From Brachypodius melanocephalos (Eukaryota; Chordata; Aves; Passeriformes; Pycnonotidae), in the NCBI GenBank assembly GCA_013398615.1, contig VZSR01000393.1:2892060-2956059 (forward strand): DNA of 64,000 nucleotides, in the 5' to 3' direction. A program made the translations under genes and the position numbers. Under the pieces are notes generated by a model that saw only the letters and a list, made by a program, of their open reading frames with translations, had not been told where the DNA came from and ran no database searches. Of this stretch, positions 26,281 through 39,400 are shown piece by piece. How positions within the stretch are numbered: position 1 is the first letter of the stretch; every line of letters begins with the position of its first letter.

Positions 26281-28439
26281 TAATGATGCTGTTCCCAAGG
26301 AGAGCATTGTCCAGCACTGGGCTCCTCAGCTCCCTGCATCTGTTTTGCTGTAAGGGTTTGAGGCAGCCCGGCTTTCCTGGTGTCTTTGGAAAGGCACACG
26401 CAGCCCGCTGAGCTGGCCAGCTGCCCCCAGACGCCTGAGATGGTTTCATGACTCTGCAGAGGAGAAAATTTCCGTGGTCTCGTCTCTCCCCACCCAATGC
26501 CTGTCCTCAGATGGTGCTGCACGCCTGGCACTGTCAGGAGATGCCTGCTCTGCCTGTGCTGCCCAGTCTGGCTCAGAACCCCCCAGGGGATGCCCTAAAT
26601 CACCCCTTCCTTGCCAGCATTTCAGAGCACCATTTCTGAAGGGTTGTCCCCACTGTTTTATCTCAGGCAGAACAGCCACAGGGCCATCTGCAACTGTACC
26701 ACAGAATTCATCTGTCTGCTAAAAGACCTAAAAAACCCTCAAAACACCAACCAAAAAAATCCTGAACAACAAAGACTTAAGAGAACAATGACTTTTTCAT
26801 CATGACTGCCATGATGGTGCACACCTTTACCTAGGCTTCTTCTGCCAAGTCATCTCTGTCTGCGTCACCCACGTGCCAGTCCCTGCTTTATGCACCATCC
26901 TGGTCCAAACAGAGGCTAGCCATTCCCACGTGATGGAATGTTTCCTTTAACTTTGAAAATTATAGGGAAAAAACTTGAGAGGAGCATCAAGACATATTTG
27001 AGTCTGTCCTCCACTCCAAGCTGGATCTCATTTTAGGAGCTGCCATCCAGAATGATCTTAAAAACCCTGGAATGGTGGCTTGAAAGACCACACAGGTAAT
27101 CTGCTCCAGTCAGAACCTTTACCAATGCTCTCAGTGTTTCCTACCACATTTTAAGCCAATCCCTTCCCAGTGAGGCCCCTTTGGGCAGGAAGAACCCTCT
27201 GTCCCTTTACTGTACCTTTACTCTTCAGGCATCCTCTTCCTCACCTTTTCCATCCTCAGAGAGCTCTCCTGCTTTCCCAGGAGTTGTTTTAGCTCTCAAG
27301 CCTCTCTTTCCTTCCCCCTGGACTTCCCACAGGCATTGTCACATTGTACCAGAGACCTGCACAGAGGAAGCAAAGCTGGGAGGTTTCTCACCTTCCTTGC
27401 TGATCCTTTCACACGTGATATGATTTTTATCTCCTTGGCCATAAAGTGATTGCTTTTGACTCTCTGTCTCAGCTGGGCTCAGCTGTTCCTTGCTGGTTGG
27501 TCTCCATCCTTTATTATTCCTTGTACTCTTCCCTTCCAAGCATCATCTCATTTTTTCAGCCTGTTTTTTTTCCAGCACAGGTACCGATGCAGTTCTGAAG
27601 CTCCCTGCATTGATATAAACCATATTTTCATTAAAAGCACATCAAGTAAGGTGGAATGAGTACCTCTACCTCCTACAGCCAAATTCTATTGGGTTTTACT
27701 CTCGTTTTTCAAACTTACAAAACCTGCCCAACTGTTAAGAGGGAAATTAGGCTGCTTTTGAGATTTGTTTCTGACAAACTAGTCCTCTGGCCCCTGGGCT
27801 TAGTTCATAAGTGGTATTTTCTCAGCTTCCACATGTGCAAAAGACAGATGTGCAGAAACAAGCCTTGAGGCAGCTACTGAAAGAAAAACTTCAGATATCA
27901 TCAAGCACTCCTCAGGACAGCTGGATGTGTTGGCAGGTCCCCCCCTGGCCACAGTCACCCACGGCCCCTAAACCACAGGAGACCAAACCTCACAGAATCA
28001 GCCCTTGTAAGACACCCCAAAGCTCTGGATTTATTTTGCTCCCTTCTCCTCTCACACTCCACCTGCTCCTCCTGACTTTTCCCCCCATCTATAAATATCC
28101 CTGTATTCCCTTTTGACACTGAATCTCCCTGCCATGTGCTGGGCTGTGCAGTGCCTGAAGGATGGGAGAAAAATCAAATCTTTTTTTTCCTGTGGACAGC
28201 CCTCCCCGGGGTGAGGAGCAGGGGGAGCTGCATAAGGCAGACCTTGTCTGTCGATTTAACTCCCTAACCCAATTTTAACCACCGTCAACAAGATAGAAGG
28301 GTGGTTTCTGTTTACACTGAGGCTTCTTTACGCTGCCCTCTCCACACCCTAAAGTGGCATAAACGCCTCCTAAGTGCCTTAAAGTAGATGCTTAGTGTAA
28401 ATGGGAGCCAACCCCATCGTTTGCAAAAGGGCTTTGAAA

Positions 28440-28530
28440 ACATCGCCGGGGCGCATCCTATAAATGACTGTGGGTTTTTGGAAGGACACCCACCCCAAGG
28501 TATGCCCGAGCTATACATAGGCTCTGATGA
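28440..28530 (+). promoter_or_regulatory. TATA/CArG-like site beside a CpG group
   Basis: CATCGCCGGGGCGCATCC is followed by CCTATAAATG (28457-28466), which can be read as a TATA box or a one-mismatch CArG box; CTATACATAGG lies 50 bp on. The surrounding 28230-28530 is non-repetitive and unlike neighbouring low-complexity DNA. Function unknown. Confidence 0.25.
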
Positions 28531-28692
28531 GCTCAGCACGGGCTGAGGAGCAGCCAGCAGGAGGGAAAACAACCAGCAACGAGATATTTGTGCCTGCAGC
28601 AGCAAGCAGAGAGAGCTTGTTGATCCCCCAAGGATTCCCAGCAATGGGGGAATATCAGATCTGCCACCCTCACTCAGCTCCACATGGCCTTT

Positions 28693-28757
28693 CCTTGCCT
28701 TGCCTTGCCTTGCCTTGCCTTGCCTTGCCTTGCCTTGCCTTGCCTTGCCTTGCCTTG
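28693..28757. repeat. (CCTTG)13 microsatellite
   Basis: Thirteen perfect CCTTG pentamers with no interruption. Such purity suggests recent expansion and probable length polymorphism. Confidence 0.95.
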
Positions 28758-30119
28758 CCCCTCCCTTACCTGTTTTTCACACCTGTGGTACAGGAGGAAG
28801 GCACAGCTTTGTTTGCCACGTTGCTCTCACGCAGAATTTGTAACAACACCAATTTCTGGTGGAAAACAGAGGACAAAGCTCAGGGCTCGAGCAGGAGGAG
28901 ACAAAACCAGAGACAGCATCAGAAGATGGGAGGTAACCCAGAGGATGGGTTAGGTTCAGCCCTAAATTTTGAGTGCTAAGCTGTTCTGCTCTCTAGGCCA
29001 ACCACGACCTGAATTTTACCATGGAATTCACAGAATGGATCTAGTTGGAAGGGGCCTTAAATATCATCCAGTTCCAAATCACAGAGTGGGCATTTTGTAG
29101 CACCAATAAATAGGATGTCAAACAACTGTTGCCATTAATAGGATGCTCCATGCAGCCTCACAATAACCATTAGCCTGAATTCCCCTTCCATGCTTACCTT
29201 TAAGATCTGCTTAGGAAAATCTTCCCAAATATTTCCAGCGAAGGAGGTATTTTTGCAGCAGTGAGAATGGGGGGATGAAAGCACAAAGAAAATTCAAATG
29301 GGCAGTTTGGAATTGTAGAATATGCAGGAGCCATGAAATTTCCCTTTGACAGAAAGCACTGGCAGGGCAATAATGATGTTATCTCATCAGTCCTGGGTTG
29401 GGATGTACAGGGAAACACTGTCCAACCACGACGGCATCAGCCCAATCCTGAAGCAAAGCGAACATCTCTGCATTTAACATTAATCCTCTTGGATAGGGAA
29501 TGAAAAAATGCAAATTTCATGGCCTGGTCAGTCAGGACCTCATCCCATGGCCCAGCCCATGTTTTTGGTCAAAACCCATCTGGTGCTCATTGTCTGGAGG
29601 ATGAGTTATGAACCTCCCTGTGGTGCTCCTTTAACCAAATGGGGTTGGATTACCGGGAAAAAACCTGATTTGATTTGTGGTGCTGTCAGCAAGGATGAGC
29701 CTGGAGAAAATTTCAAAGAGAATGACAAAAGCTGAAAACTTTTCCTTTCAAAAAATGAGGGTACAATTCACACCAGCCTGCTCAGATGGGGAGGAGTTCA
29801 CCTCACTTGTATTTTGCAGCATTAAATCATCAAACACTGTTTCCAACCATTAATCTAATTCAGCCCTTAGGTTGCAGGGATTCACACAGGCAGTGATTTT
29901 CCCTTACTCTCACTATGTTTCACTGAGGATACCTCTTATTTTTGGTGGAGTAAAAACTGATTTTTAATGCCTGGGTACTGAGGATTTTCTTTGTTTGTGG
30001 AACATGTTTTGCACATCCCAATCTCCTTTGGAGTCTCCAGGGGACACTCTAGTCCCCAGGATTAATCCCAAATAGCTCTTCTAAACACAAACCCAACTCT
30101 GGCTGAGCATTAAAGACAA
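28758..30119. other. Intergenic, downstream of CRISPLD2
   Basis: It contains one short CR1 fragment (29018-29090) and otherwise unique sequence. No gene seen. Confidence 0.6.
29018..29090 (-). mobile_element. CR1 3' end fragment (short)
   Basis: GGAATTCACAGAATGG, GTTGGAAGGGGCCTTAAA and ATCATCCAGTTCC match the reverse complement of the CR1 3' end. Only about 70 bp is recognisable. Confidence 0.7.
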
Positions 30120-30143
30120 GGGAAGCATTCATTCCGGGAAGGT

Positions 30144-30149
30144 TTTATT
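30144..30149 (-). terminator. Poly(A) signal AATAAA, probable CRISPLD2 distal site
   Basis: On the minus strand the hexamer AATAAA is followed some 50-60 nt later by a GT-rich stretch (gttgggtttgtg, around 30080-30095), the usual downstream element. Cleavage would fall near 30120-30130. Confidence 0.55.
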
Positions 30150-33100
30150 TCACAAATAATTCAGAAATCAAAAGAAAATGGAAGGGTAGGGAGGAAAAGA
30201 TATTTTACAATTCTGTATTTAGAAAAAAAAAAAAATCTAGTTTATAAACAACCACGGCCCCTTGGAAAACATGCAAAGGCAAACAAAAATTTACAAGTAA
30301 CTTTTATACATAAGAAGTAAAATACACCATTTTTCATAGAAAAAAAAAAAAAAAAAAAAGAAAAGCAACTCTATAAACTGGCCCTAAATATTTAGACTGC
30401 ACAAGTGACCAGCTGGAGCCTCCTCAACCAGCTGTTGGCTGAAAGTCTTAAAAAGAAGGAATGAGTGGAGCCAAGGCCCCACCAGCACAGGCTCTGGATT
30501 TCACCCTGGTTGTGTTTCCTGGAGATTTGGCTGAGCCAGATGTTCTGCAATGACCGTGCCATTGCCTCCAAATCCCAAATTATTGGAAAAGAACAACCAG
30601 GCAGCACCAGCTTTGGCTACACTTGGGTGCTTCAGGTGCCTACAGGTGTGCTGAGCTGGGGCTGAGGAGGAACAGGTGAGATACAGACATGATGCATCTT
30701 GAAGCTGCACTGAAACATAGCAGGCTGAGAAATGTCACGGTATCAGAAATAAAATCTGTCAATATTTGGCTAAAAAAAAACTGGTACTGTCCCACCTATG
30801 TATGAATAGCTAGCACACATGATTGCAAGTCATTGATAGGTCATGACTGCCCTGGAGCACCTGACTGCCCCTAATTCTGGTGGAGGTATGTTTAAATTAA
30901 TAGCACCCAGGACCTCGAAAAATATTTGTGTAGCAAAGTCACAATTTCTCTTTTGTACAACAAATACAAAAATAAACAGATACAGAACTTAAATTAACAT
31001 CGGTTTCTTAAAAATCCAAACCAGTTGGCTGAAGATAAAAATACGCGATTGTAACTTGAACGAAGAGTTTTAGGATATTTCTGTTGGAATAATAACCCTT
31101 CCCCTGTTCCCCTTTCCATCACCTGGGTACATCCCCAGCTGTTTGGATTGTTTTTTATGTGCTCACAGTAATCCCCTGGGTTTTACTCCAAGAGCCCTCA
31201 CACGTTCCTTTCCATCGCCTTCCATCCGTCATTTTCATGGATCCTACACTAGAGTCGAGGTGTTTTATGTGCTCCTGCAGTCCCCACGAACCTGACTGCA
31301 TCCCCTCACTCTCTCCAATTCAACTCCCAGCCCATCAGGGTGTCCCAGGTCCTTGCTGCAGTGTTGGATGGGCTTGAAGCAGACCATGCACACCCCAAGG
31401 CTTCACAACGGGCAGAAACGGGGAAGCTCTTCCTCACTGCCAACATCTCAAATGCTCCCAAACCAGCAGCTTTTCTAGGATATGTTCCAGCTGTTTTCAA
31501 CATCAATTTACTCAGTAAGAAAAAGAAATAGTTCAGTTTTCCTATCTCAAGTCGATACTGTACACCTTGGACGACAATACTACATAAACAAAGATGACAT
31601 GAAGAGTTACTTCCCTCCATCCACCCCAAAAGTGGCTTTTCTGTGCAGTATTTTTGGAGACAGTGCAAAGCAGCTCCAATTTCAGGTTTTACAAAAGGTT
31701 TCTTTCCAAATTCAGATTTTATGGAGAAATAAATCCTAGTAGCGGGACAAACTGAGTGATAAATGTCATTTGAATGTCATTTCCTTGCTGGTTTCATGGC
31801 GTTTACAGAATTAAAGAAGCGTTTAATCATATAAATGCTTTTGGTCTGTGTTTTGAAAGACATTGATGAGATGGCTCTTATATCTGTCTAGATTAAACCA
31901 AACATGTTCTGGGCAGAAGAGCAGCTGTGAAACATCTGCCAAATCAAGGGAAATATTTTTCCAATATTACAATCCAGTTATTGGGCAGAAGGACTGTGCA
32001 TTTACAAAGAACTGAAGAACCACTGTTGACTTTGTCTTCTCATGACTGATGAAGTCACTGGATGTGTGTGTATCAAAAACCCGCCAGATCTGTGTTTAGA
32101 CCAATCATAAAAATTCGTTTCCAATGGGCAGCACAGAATATTCTTCTGCCTTAAAAAACCAAGTCATGCTGAGCCCTTCTCTCGGCTTTGAAATGCATTT
32201 GGGTGCACGTCAAGACAAAAACATCAAAATACGGAATTAACATCATTACAACTCATTATCTTAATGAGTTTTGCAAAACCCACCATCCTGGATACCAAAT
32301 GCTGACAGGTACAGCATTTGCATTGAAGGTGGGGATCTGTTGTCTTCACAAACTGGACAGGAAAAATTAATCTACTCCAATTTATACTGCACCTTTAGAG
32401 TCTCAGAACTGCACACGCCACCAGGAGCTTCACAAAGGGAAAGTGAACCTGCTTCCTACAGATGCAACCATTCCTAGCAGAAATAAGATTAATTTTATCA
32501 CTACCTAACTACTATAAAACAACCAGCACTGCTGTATAAACCAATACACTGCATTTAACTGAAGTTATGGCGTGGAGTATAGGATGAGATGTGCCAGCAC
32601 AGGAGCCCCGATTCTCTGACTGCTCAGAGGTTGCCAGACTCGCAAAATACCTGGGAGTGTTTGACCAGCAAACACTAAACCTGCTCTTTGGATTACCTGG
32701 TGGCCTCATTTTCTTCAGTGAGGGTCTCTGCCACCATTTTACACCCTGCTCCAGGCCCACAAAACCTCAATTTTGGCTGCCAAGAACATCCCCAAACCCC
32801 ATCATTCGAGGCACCCAGCAGTCTCACACAGCAGAGGTGCTGCACACCATCTCGGTGGGAAAACACCACTTTTCATCCTCTTTTGCACAGAAAAACCATC
32901 CAACATACTCAAAAGCACTCTGCCAAAGCCCATCCTCTCCCCAAACCATGCGATCTTTTCCAATGAGTTTCTCCTTTCAGAGTCTCCAGCGCCTGGACAG
33001 CCGCTCACTCCTGAGCCTGCTCATCCTCACGCCCATCCCAGGAGAAGCTTCACACCCTAAAAACCATCCAGGCCCAGGCTGAGATCCCTGAATCTGCTGC

Positions 33101-33284
33101 ACGTGGAGCCGCCGCCGTCCTGTGTAGCAACACCTCTGGCAAAATGAAAACTTAGAAACCGTTTGTGGTCGCTGAATGCCCCTAGAGAAACAAAAAAAAA
33201 CACGAGACAAAAAGATACAACGCTGCACGGGTGCGATGAGATGCCAACAGCTGAGTCAGAACCTGGGGTCTTTTCTTGGGGGGG

Positions 33285-33290
33285 TTTATT
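33285..33290 (-). terminator. Possible proximal CRISPLD2 poly(A) signal
   Basis: AATAAA on the minus strand lies about 150 nt beyond the TAA stop. No clear GT-rich downstream element was identified. It is a candidate for a short-3'UTR isoform only. Confidence 0.3.
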
Positions 33291-33438
33291 GGTTTTCCCC
33301 CCCTTTTTTCTTTTGGAATTCCCTGAAGGAGGTCGGCAAGGAGGGTACAGGCAGAGCTGATGCCGTTCAGAGGAGTTTTGGTGTCTCTGGAGATCCACAG
33401 GGAGCTCTCCCAAAGAAACCTGCACCTTCTCTGGGGGG

Positions 33439-33493
33439 TTACTGCTTCACAGCAAAGATCCGGAAAGCGTTCCCATCCGAGGGATTCTTCAGG
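33439..33493 (-). CDS. CRISPLD2: CRISPLD2 last coding exon (C-terminus and stop)
   Basis: It encodes the end of S486 through Q503 and a TAA stop: LKNPSDGNAFRIFAVKQ. The acceptor is TTTGTCTCCAG. The same exon should continue into the long 3' UTR at lower coordinates. Confidence 0.95.
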
Positions 33494-36400
33494 CTGGAGA
33501 CAAAGGAAAAAGGAAAATAAAACAAACGTGGAATGAACCAAATGAAGACACAGCAGAACCCAAACAGGCACCTCTGAATTTCTCTTATCTCTTTCCTACC
33601 AGGAGCAGGAGAAAGATAAAGAATGAAAAAGAAGTGGCACAAATCCATGGTTTCACCTTTTCTTTATGTTTTCAATCAAAATCTGCACTGCTAATGCCAA
33701 CAAAAGGAGCTGGAAGACAACAGACTCTCTTACAGCCCAAGGTTTTACCCAAGGAACACTGTGCTCCCTTATGCAGAGATTCAGGCATAAAGAGGAATAT
33801 GTTTTCCTGAAAAAACTGTTGTCAAAGAGGCTGGCAGGTTCCCAGGGCCTGTCTGGCTTGGCTCCTAGTGCTGGCAGCAGGAATGGCCAGATCAGCTCAC
33901 GTTAAATGACAATAAATACGGATATTCATTTTCAATCTGCAGGGGTGTCCCCAGATGCTCTGACTCCGAGCTGCTTGGGGTGGCTGTGTGCATGGGGAAA
34001 GGGAGTGTTTCTATTCCCTACTGCACTGAAAAAAAACCCCAGAAAAATACAAAACCTCATATTCCCACAAAATAAACACTGCAACAAGGGTAAGGACCCC
34101 GTAAATCCTCGAGGCAATCTTTCCCCGTACCTGTTTGGGTGTGCATCTTTACCCAAGGTTATTTCCAGTGTCCTAAAAGGTGAGGGTTCACCTCAATCTT
34201 GGAAAAACTATTTCATTGTCTGGTGGATCTCACAGCATGAAGCTGCCCTTTATTGCTGAGTGTAAATAACATTTTCCAAATCTTCATCCCCGCTGTGAGG
34301 AGGTCTCTGGTTTCCCTCACCTCTCAGATCAGCACTGGCTGCTCACATTGCACATCCCTGACAGAGGTGGGATTTATTCTTAGCTAGGGCACAGTTTGCC
34401 ACCCCAGTAAAAAGTTGTCTTTTAGTATAAAAGATAGGTGAAAGCAAGACTGAGATGGAAAAAAAAATTCAAAAGAATTTCACCTAAAGGTTTTTCACCT
34501 AAATCCAATTTATCAAATTGGAAAATGCCACCCTGGTAATCTATATTAAACCACCCATATATATATATCTGTCCTGTCTTAGTCTGTTTTTATTTCTTGA
34601 GATGCTCTAAAGCATTCTGGAATATCCATTGTTAGAATAAAACCAGCAAACTTGATAGAATTTCTTATTTCTTAAGAAGAGCTGCACAGAGCAGACAGAG
34701 TTAGCAGTGACCAAAACCCTCCTAACTGTGGGAAATTCTATAAATGAGGAGATATCCCTGAGAAACCAGTGCCAGCACACCAATATCTGAAAAAATGCAT
34801 AACAGATTGAAAGTGAAGTATCCAATTAGAAAGGATTGGATGAGCTGTGATTGGATTGTTGTGATCATTAAGAGGTGCAGGATTTTGGGACCACAGATTT
34901 GCAGTTGGTCAATGAAACCAGCATGGTTGGCCCAAGAGCAACTACAAAAAAAACCCTACAAAGGTGGAAAATTCATCTTCAAAAAATGTTTGATCATGTC
35001 TCAAGAGGTTAATTTACTCATGCTTCTTCCAAAAATAATAGAGGACACGAATCAACAAATACAGATGAATCCCACATCCCAGAACTGAGTGGAAATCCAA
35101 GTTATAAAACCCACATAATGACCTGGGCTGAAAACTGAAAATACCTGTGCTTATCTGAACACATGGCAAAATGTATTAATCTGGACTTGTGCTGGAACCA
35201 AATCTAACAGGGCTTAACAACATCTCCCACCTTTGACAGCAGCCTGAGCTGGCTGGGGGAAGGTGAGAGCAGCACACCACGCTCCATTTGTTGGGGTGTC
35301 ACAACTCACAGTGACACTGGGAGGTCACCAGCCTGTCGAGGTGACACCTGCTGACTTCCACAGGCAGCTGAACCCTCTGAGGAAAAGAAGAGGAAGGTAC
35401 AAAGGGAAGGAAATCCCACCTCTCTGACTGGACGCCGTTCCTTAGGGAGCCAACGTAGGTTTTCTTCTTTTCTACAGGCATCACGTCCACAAAGCCGCCC
35501 CTTTCATCTGAAATGACCCCTGCGTGCACTGCAGTTTTGCAGATACTGGAGCTCTGAAAAAATATTTAATTGTTTTGACTTATGCACTGTTTATATTTTA
35601 TATACCAAGACTTGTCAATTCCGTAAACGCCAAGAAAAACAAGCAATAGAAAAAGAAACAGTTATGAAACTAATTTATTACTCTTTTGGACAAACTAGGG
35701 ACTAGATCCTGCAGCTGTGTCATAATCCCTGGGTGAAAGAAGAACCACCATCACTGCAGAGGACAAGCAGATTTTCCACCATTCTGAGGTGGAGCTGCAC
35801 TGTGAGATCATCACAGAATCATGGAATGGTTTGGGTTGGAAAGGACCTTAAACCTCATCCAGTGCCACCCCTGCCATGGCAGGGACACCTTCCACTGTCC
35901 CAGGCTGCTCCAAGCCCTGTCCAACCTGATCTTGGAAACTTCCAGGGATCCAGGCACAGCCACAGCTGCTCTGGGCACCCTGTGCCAGGGCCTCTCCACC
36001 CTCCCAAGGAACAATTCCTTCCCAATGTCCAGTCTAAACCCACACTTCTTCATCTTATCCAGGGCCAAGACTGAACTGAGGACAACTTTCCAGCCAGTGC
36101 CTCTTGTCACTGCACCAGAGAAACCTCTGCGGTGAAACTCTGCTACTGACCTCAGCAAAGGTTATTCACAGAGCTGCTGGAAAAGGAACTGCTTCTCCTG
36201 AATTAAGGTAAATGACCACCAGTTATCTGGGACAGTTCACATCCTTCTTTCCAGGAAAACAGAAGGGTTGCTCCCATTGACTGGTGAAGTTTTTGGATGG
36301 GCATTATCCCACAAAACAACACCAAATGAGGAGGAAGATTACACCTCTGCAAAGACTAAAGATTCTCTACTGCACATCCCAGATCTGCAGAGTCAGAGGA

Positions 36401-39400
36401 GCTGGAGGAACACAAACCAGTGACAACTGATGACTAAGCCCCCAAAGCATCCAGGAAAAGGCAGCAAAAGCAGAGAAGGCTGAGGGATACTGCAAACTTG
36501 GCCATCAGCTCTCTGCAGGGTTTACACACAGCAAGCTGGAAGAACAGAAAGGAAAAAAAACAACTTTGCACAGCAAAGCTGCAGCAGGTGAAAATCCCAA
36601 GGACAGAAATGTCCTGATGGCTAAAAATCCAAGGACCACAAAACCAGTGCCAAGTGCAACTGCTCCCGTTGCATACGTACAGCACAGCCCATGCTGCCTC
36701 CCTCTCACAGCCATATATGGCAGCTTTGCCTTGTCCCCTATATATTTATCTCTTTGGATGGCCTATCTCTTGGCAGCCCTCGAGGTTTTGAGTGCCAGTT
36801 TGGTATTTTGCTTCTATATATGGTCAAGGGAGCGAGGGAATGCTGTGTTTGGAAGATATGCAGTGAATTTGCCCTAATACGTGGTGGGAAATCTATAAAT
36901 CTAAAACTGGCTCGTAAAATTAAACTCTCCTGGATCAATTTGCAATGCTCTCCCCTGGGAGACATCCTGAACAATGTTCTTTTCAAAGCATTCCTGGTTT
37001 TTTGGTTTTTTTTTCCAGGACTTGCTGTTCTGCCGCTCACTGAAAGCTTTGACCAACAGACTCACCCCAAACCTCCCCTGATCACTCTGTTGGATTTGAG
37101 CCCTCTCATGTCCCAGGCCAGGCTGTGCTCTGATTAACTGATTGCAGAGCTATTGGAAGAGGAGATATCACAAGCAAAAGGCCTTCCCTTCCAGATTCAG
37201 GAGTACAGCAGCACTGTACAAGTGTTTTCCATGGTGGAGTCCCTTGGGATGCTCTGAGATCAATTCCTGACGAAATGAGCCCTGGTGCACACACCATGAA
37301 ATGACAGCACACTTTATAGTGGTTCATTAACAATATTCTCTGACTATGAGCTTAATCACCCAGAGTTTCCTCACTAGTCTGACTGGTTTAATCACTGAGT
37401 TTGTATTTCCTGAGAGCTGATTCCCGACTCGGTTTGCTCTGGTGACAAACTCCTGCCTCTGTGCGGGCCATCCATCCATCCATCCATCCATCCATCCATC
37501 CATCCCCTCCAAGCAATCACTGCACAACTGTGGATAAAACCTTATCTCAAAGGTGGGGAAGCTGTTCTCTTTCCTGGCTCCACAGGGCTCCCGGGCAGGG
37601 ACAGGGGTGGGTTTCCCCTGCAGGATTATGCCACACCAGGAGCCAGGCAGAGTGACAGATTATAGAGTCTCACAGAACCCAAAAGCTCTTTTACAACCTT
37701 CATAAAGATCCCTGGCTGGAGGTTGGAGAGGGCTTGGAGCAATCTGGTCTACGGAAAGTGTCCCTGCCCATGGCAGGGGCTGGAACTGGATGAACTTTGA
37801 AGTCCTTTCCAACCCAAACCACTCCATGGCTCTATGGTCATCCCAGAACCAGGCCTGTCCACTTTTACCATGGCATATTTCTTGCATTTTATTAATTCAC
37901 CCCAAAATTCAAGTCTCCTCTGCATCCCTGTTCCACAGTCTTACTGATTTCCCCACAAACAATTCCCTGAATTGCTTTTTAAAGCAAAATGCAGACTGGA
38001 ATTGGGGCTAAACACTTAATTTTCTTTTAGATAGCTTATTAAAGAAGACTCAGCCAGAGCCCAAGGGTCCCCAGGGCCATGAAGGTGCCACCCTAGACGT
38101 GAAGTTGGCTTCCCAAAGCCCTCTCAGATAACCAGCACTGGTCCCATCCAGCTCATTGCCTGCTTTAATAATTCCTCAGCAGTGGGCTTGGGTTAAATCT
38201 CAGCATCCTGCACAGGCCTTTCTCCCTGGGAAAAGCCTTTCCCCAAATTCTCCTTGCACGGTGTGGTTATTTCCCTTTTTGACTGAGCACGCCCAGCATC
38301 CCCACCTCTCCCTTTGCAGCACCATCCAGAGTCACCTCAATCTCCTTGTCCCAGCTGCTTCCACCTGCTCTGCCACCAACCTCACGCCAACCTCAACACT
38401 TTCCTGGCACCTCCACATCACCCTGCTAGCAAGCAATCCAAAAACAGGTTAACCAAACCCTCGACGAAGTGGCCAAATACTTTTTTTTTTTTTTTTTTTA
38501 ATTATTATTGCTTTTTGTTTTTCTCCCAAGCCACCATCCATGCTCCCGTTTATGAAACAATACCCAGGAGGGACGGTAGGAAATGGGTTCATTAAAGGAC
38601 ACTAATCCTTTTGCGTCAGTGCAGTGCCAGCCTGGGATGCTGCTCCTCACCTAATTCCTTTGTAATCACAGGCCCTGTTTGGGGCTGATCTGAGGGAGCT
38701 TTGCCCTCTGTAAAAAAAAAAAAAAAGAGAAAACTATTTCCCATTTCCTGCAGGTGGGAGCATGCAGGTACTGCAGGGAGGCAGCTGCTCCGTGGATTTG
38801 CCTGTGAGCTAGTCCAGGATAACCTGTTTGTGCAGCTCTACCTTCAAAAAAAAAAAAACGGTTTTGAGCAAAATTAAAAATAGTCTGGGCAGGTTGTTTT
38901 TTTCCTTTTTTTTTTTTTTTTTTTTTTTTTTAATTGCTTTCAAAATTGCTTTTCCAAATTACTGTATGATTCCTGCAGGATGGATTTTCTCAGCAGTCTG
39001 CAAAGCTCCAGGGTGACCCAAAGCTGGGGGTCCACAATCTGCTGACTGCTTCCCCCCAGGCTCTCAAAAGCCACGACCCTACAGGCTACAAGGCAGCCAG
39101 GGATCTGGCATTCCTGAACACAGGGCCCGATGGAAAAAAAGAAAATGAGGAAAAAAGCCAAAATAACCAGGCACCTGCAAATGGAAAAACATTGAGACCC
39201 AGTTTTTAGAGGCCTAATATTAAGAGATTTCAAGAAAATTTCTCTGCCTAGTTTTAGCATCAAGTCCCTGCTCATCCCCATGAGCAGAACTCAGAAAAAC
39301 AAACCCATAAAACCAGTTCACACACTTTTTTTCCACTGCTCTGAGCTCTGTCCTGGCTGCTCAGAAACTGGCCATCTCCCAGAATGAGGAGGAGAGGGGA

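Larger units (their letters stand above)
12475..28692. other. Intergenic, no gene recognised
   Basis: About 16 kb of mostly unique DNA follows the gap. It holds an (AT)n, a poly(A) at 18258-18274, an AT-rich homeodomain-like stretch (24186-24218) and the CpG patch at 25.56-26.28 kb. I looked for ZDHHC7 exons, the expected convergent neighbour, and saw no DHHC-CRD signature. Confidence 0.6.
30120..33438 (-). other. CRISPLD2: CRISPLD2 3' UTR (predicted)
   Basis: The stretch from the stop codon down to the poly(A) signal near 30144 is about 3.3 kb with no interspersed repeat that I recognise, unlike the flanking DNA. It is AT-rich toward its end, with short homopolymer runs such as those at 30341-30359. 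A 3' UTR of some kilobases is usual for this gene. An earlier AATAAA (minus strand, 33285-33290) about 150 nt after the stop could give a short isoform. The exact end is inferred. Confidence 0.65.
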
